Shown: one piece after another, positions 61,805 through 64,000 of the stretch
Position numbering within the stretch: position 1 is the first letter of the stretch
How the letters are laid out: every line of letters starts with the position of its first letter
DNA from: Jiangella sp. DSM 45060
GTDB lineage: Bacteria; Actinomycetota; Actinomycetes; Jiangellales; Jiangellaceae
DNA length: 64,000 nt
Assembly (NCBI RefSeq): GCF_900105175.1
Contig: NZ_LT629771.1
Location: 1 to 64,000 of the forward strand
Direction of reading: 5' to 3'
Program-made: the position numbers and the translations under genes
The notes under the pieces: model-generated
What the model was told of the DNA's origin: nothing
What the model saw: only the letters and a program-made list of their open reading frames with translations
The model's database searches: none

Positions 61805-63055
61805 TCAGGAGGAGAGGGCGTCGCGCATCGGGACGAGCTTGGCGACGCTCTCGGCCAGCTCCGCGGCCGGGTCGGAGCCGGCGACGATGCCGCAGCCGGC
61901 GAAGAGGCGCAGCCGGGCGCCGGAGACCTCGGCGGAGCGCAGCGCGATGCCCCACTCGCCATCGCCGCGGGCGTCCATCCAGCCGACGGGGCCGGCGTAG
62001 CGGGCGCGGTCCAGCCCTTCGATCTCGCGGATGAGCTCCAGCGCGACCGCCGTGGGGGTGCCGCCGACCGCCGCCGACGGGTGCAGCGCGGCGGCCAGGG
62101 CGAGCGACGAGGCGTCGGAGTCGGAGACGCCGGCGAGGTCCGTCGCCAGGTGCATGACGTTGGGCAGGTGCAGCACGAACGGCGATTCGGGCACGTTCAT
62201 GCTGGAGCAGAACGGCGCCAGCGCGTCGGCGACGGAGCGCACGGCGTACTCGTGCTCCTCGAGGTCCTTGCTGGAGCGCGCCAGCGACGCCGCCAGCGCG
62301 AGGTCGTGCTCGTCGTCGCCGGTGCGGCGAATGGTGCCGGCGAGGACGCGGGACGTGACGAGGCCGCGCTCGCGTCGCACGAGCAGCTCGGGCGTGGCGC
62401 CGATCATGCCGTCGACGCTGAAGGTCCAGCAGTGCGGGTAGCCGTCCGAGAGCCGTTGCAACGGCCAGCGGATGTCGATGGGCGCCGGGCTCTCGGCGAC
62501 GAGGTCACGGGCGAGCACGACCTTCTCGAGGTCACCGGCGACGATGCGGCGCACGGCCTCGGCGACGATGCCCTCCCACTCGGTGCCCGACCGCGAGCCG
62601 TCGGCGTACGTGACGTCGACCGGCCGCCGCGCGGGCGGGACCGCCGGCAGCGCCGCGCCGCCGGGCAGGTTGCCGGTGACGTCGATGGTCGTGACCCACC
62701 AGCGCCCGGACCGGTGCCCGACGACGGTGTCCGGGAGGACCAGCGAGGACGAGCCGGGGACGTCGTCGAAGGCGAACGAGCCGAACGCGACCGGGCCGGT
62801 GCCGGGCAGCCGCACCTCGTCGCGGACGACGGCGGTGCCGACCATGCGCCGCCACCAGCGGTCGGCCGCGACGAACCGGTTGGCGCCGATGGTGTCGAAC
62901 CGGGCCGCCTGGCCCCAGCCGACGACGCCCTCGCCCTGCCGGACCCAGGCCATCGGCGAGTCCTCGGGCAGCAGCTCCAGCAGCGGGCCCGGGTCCGGGA
63001 CCTCGGTGGTGCGCACGACCATCGGCGCGGAAGCGGGCAGCGTCGTCACGACCAT
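61805..63055 (-). CDS. menF: Isochorismate synthase MenF
   Basis: MenF converts chorismate to isochorismate, the entry to menaquinone (or siderophore) synthesis. The 416-residue chorismate-binding enzyme has [20 protein letters not shown] (with the catalytic Lys), [56 protein letters not shown], and the C-terminal [20 protein letters not shown]. No PabB-type fusion. It is divergent from menG with 39 bases between starts. Context with menD and menG favours the menaquinone role. Confidence 0.94.
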   Translation of the reverse strand: MVVTTLPASAPMVVRTTEVPDPGPLLELLPEDSPMAWVRQGEGVVGWGQAARFDTIGANRFVAADRWWRRMVGTAVVRDEVRLPGTGPVAFGSFAFDDVPGSSSLVLPDTVVGHRSGRWWVTTIDVTGNLPGGAALPAVPPARRPVDVTYADGSRSGTEWEGIVAEAVRRIVAGDLEKVVLARDLVAESPAPIDIRWPLQRLSDGYPHCWTFSVDGMIGATPELLVRRERGLVTSRVLAGTIRRTGDDEHDLALAASLARSSKDLEEHEYAVRSVADALAPFCSSMNVPESPFVLHLPNVMHLATDLAGVSDSDASSLALAAALHPSAAVGGTPTAVALELIREIEGLDRARYAGPVGWMDARGDGEWGIALRSAEVSGARLRLFAGCGIVAGSDPAAELAESVAKLVPMRDALSS

Positions 63056-63094
63056 CAAGAGTACGGCCGGCCGGCCCCGGCTACAGTGACGGAC

Positions 63095-63787
63095 GTGACC
63101 CGCGCCTCCCTGGACAAGCAGCCGCACGAGGTGGCGGCGATGTTCGACGACGTCGCCGAGAAGTACGACCGCACCAACGACGTGCTCTCCCTCGGCCAGG
63201 ACCGCGCGTGGCGGCGGGCCGTCGTGGCGGCGCTCGGCGTCGGGCCGGGGGAGCGGGTGCTCGATCTCGCCGCCGGCACCGGCACCTCCAGCGAGCCGTT
63301 CCGGGCCCGCGGCGCGTTCGTCGTGCCGTGTGACTTCTCCCTCGGCATGCTCCGGACCGGCCGGCAGCACTTCGCCGACCTCCCGTTCGTGGCCGGCGAC
63401 GCCACTCGGCTGCCGTTCGCCGACGGTGTCTTCGACGCGGTCACCATCTCCTTCGGCCTGCGCAACGTGCACGATCCCATCGCCGGGCTGCGCGAGCTGC
63501 TGCGCGTCACCCGTCCCGGCGGCCGGGTCGTGGTGTGCGAGTTCAGCCACCCGACGTTCACGCCGTTCCGCAAGGTGTACGTCGAGTACCTGATGCGCGC
63601 GCTGCCGCCGGTGGCCCGCCGGGTGTCCAGCAGCCCCGACGCGTACGTGTACCTGGCCGAGTCCATCCGCGCCTGGCCCGACCAGCCCGGGCTGGCCGCG
63701 TGGCTGCGTGAGGCGGGCTGGGCCGACGTCCGCTGGCGCAACCTCAGCGGCGGCATCGTCGCGCTGCACCACGCCGTGAAGCCCTGA
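63095..63787 (+). CDS. menG: Demethylmenaquinone methyltransferase MenG (UbiE)
   Basis: MenG adds the ring methyl to demethylmenaquinone with SAM, the last step of menaquinone synthesis. The 230-residue protein has the UbiE signature [20 protein letters not shown] and the SAM site [12 protein letters not shown], then [20 protein letters not shown] and [15 protein letters not shown]. The GTG at 63095 starts 39 bases from menF. Length and motifs are normal. Confidence 0.96.
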   Translation: MTRASLDKQPHEVAAMFDDVAEKYDRTNDVLSLGQDRAWRRAVVAALGVGPGERVLDLAAGTGTSSEPFRARGAFVVPCDFSLGMLRTGRQHFADLPFVAGDATRLPFADGVFDAVTISFGLRNVHDPIAGLRELLRVTRPGGRVVVCEFSHPTFTPFRKVYVEYLMRALPPVARRVSSSPDAYVYLAESIRAWPDQPGLAAWLREAGWADVRWRNLSGGIVALHHAVKP

Positions 63788-63791
63788 CGGG

Positions 63792-64000
63792 ATGGCTCGG
63801 GGGCAGAACAGGCGGCCGGAGGACGACGACCGCCGGCGCTACACCGCGGTGCTCGACGCCGCCCGTGCCGACGGCCGCATCGACGACGCCGAGCTGTCCC
63901 GGCGCTCCTTCACCGTCCGCTACGCGCAGACGATGGGCGAGCTCGATGCCGTCGTCGGCGACCTGCCCGGCCCGGACCGGACGGCGGGTGGCCGGTCGCT
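63792..64000 (+). CDS. DUF1707 (SHOCT-like) domain protein, 3' truncated by the window
   Basis: The ATG at 63792, four bases after the menG stop, begins a protein whose first 65 residues are a DUF1707 domain: RRRYTAVLDAARADGRIDDA, ELSRRSFTVRYAQTMGELDA, VVGDLPG. This small helical domain sits at the N-terminus of many actinobacterial membrane proteins. The rest lies beyond the window. Its close spacing to menG suggests co-transcription. Confidence 0.85.
   Translation, partial: MARGQNRRPEDDDRRRYTAVLDAARADGRIDDAELSRRSFTVRYAQTMGELDAVVGDLPGPDRTAGGRS

Overview
The window is about 64 kb of very GC-rich DNA with tightly packed genes, many GTG starts and ATGA/TGATG overlaps. The gene set is that of a filamentous or related high-GC actinomycete: disA-radA, a 33-residue bS22, a Rex operator in front of rex-hemA-hemC-hemD-hemB, a FurA-catalase pair, a MetP/MetS-type transporter, a BldC-like helix-turn-helix protein, an F420-type LLM oxidoreductase and a DUF1707 protein. 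I cannot name the genus from sequence alone; a lineage such as Jiangellales or Propionibacteriales is only a guess.

Layout. 1-6.1 kb is poor, repeat-rich sequence: a frameshifted GH3 gene, a frameshifted mutY, a secreted protein of unknown function, a frameshifted alpha/beta hydrolase, an IS256-family element with a perfect 8-bp target duplication, and five copies of a 133-bp tandem repeat. 6.1-9.6 kb holds disA, radA and a methyltransferase. 9.7-11.3 kb encodes a sortase-anchored surface protein with six copies of a rigid Cys-x23-Cys tryptophan repeat and a 23-unit EVDGT stalk; a short unanchored paralogue lies at 16.9-17.35 kb, just past a second, intact IS256 copy. 11.4-14.9 kb has a Cys-rich protein, Ppx/GppA, an M15 peptidase and a TIM-barrel isomerase. 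17.7-19.8 kb is a TetR regulator with an ABC exporter whose start codon lies inside a probable operator. 19.8-27 kb holds proline dehydrogenase, proC, acuC, a BldC-like regulator, bS22, an epimerase, an acyltransferase, a HAD phosphatase and a glutaredoxin.

27-44 kb is the respiratory core: rex-hemA-hemC-hemD-hemB, a sodium-coupled transporter pair, furA-katA, an M28 peptidase, then hemL, a histidine phosphatase, a TlpA/ResA thioredoxin, ccdA, resB and ccsB (system II cytochrome c maturation). A five-copy 161-bp tandem repeat follows the ccs genes. 45-51.8 kb carries small regulators and metabolic genes (two Lrp proteins, Dps, a threonine dehydratase, a rhodanese, an LLM oxidoreductase, cytidine deaminase), a LexA-box promoter reading into a 27-codon frame that ends at a strong hairpin, and several small proteins. 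51.8-63.8 kb is a dispersed menaquinone block: menA-menE, menB, menD, menF and menG, interleaved with two secreted unknowns, an MFS exporter and a divergent CGNR regulator. menC is not in the window.

Taken together, redox-sensing Rex, heme synthesis, c-type cytochrome maturation and menaquinone synthesis lie within about 37 kb, so most of the accessory chemistry of the electron-transport chain is encoded here. The most unusual element is the pair of tryptophan-repeat cell-surface proteins. Five loci (GH3, mutY, hydrolase, first IS, epimerase) carry single-base frameshifts. At the epimerase both fall at G-runs followed by TCG, which points to base-calling error at least as much as to real gene decay.
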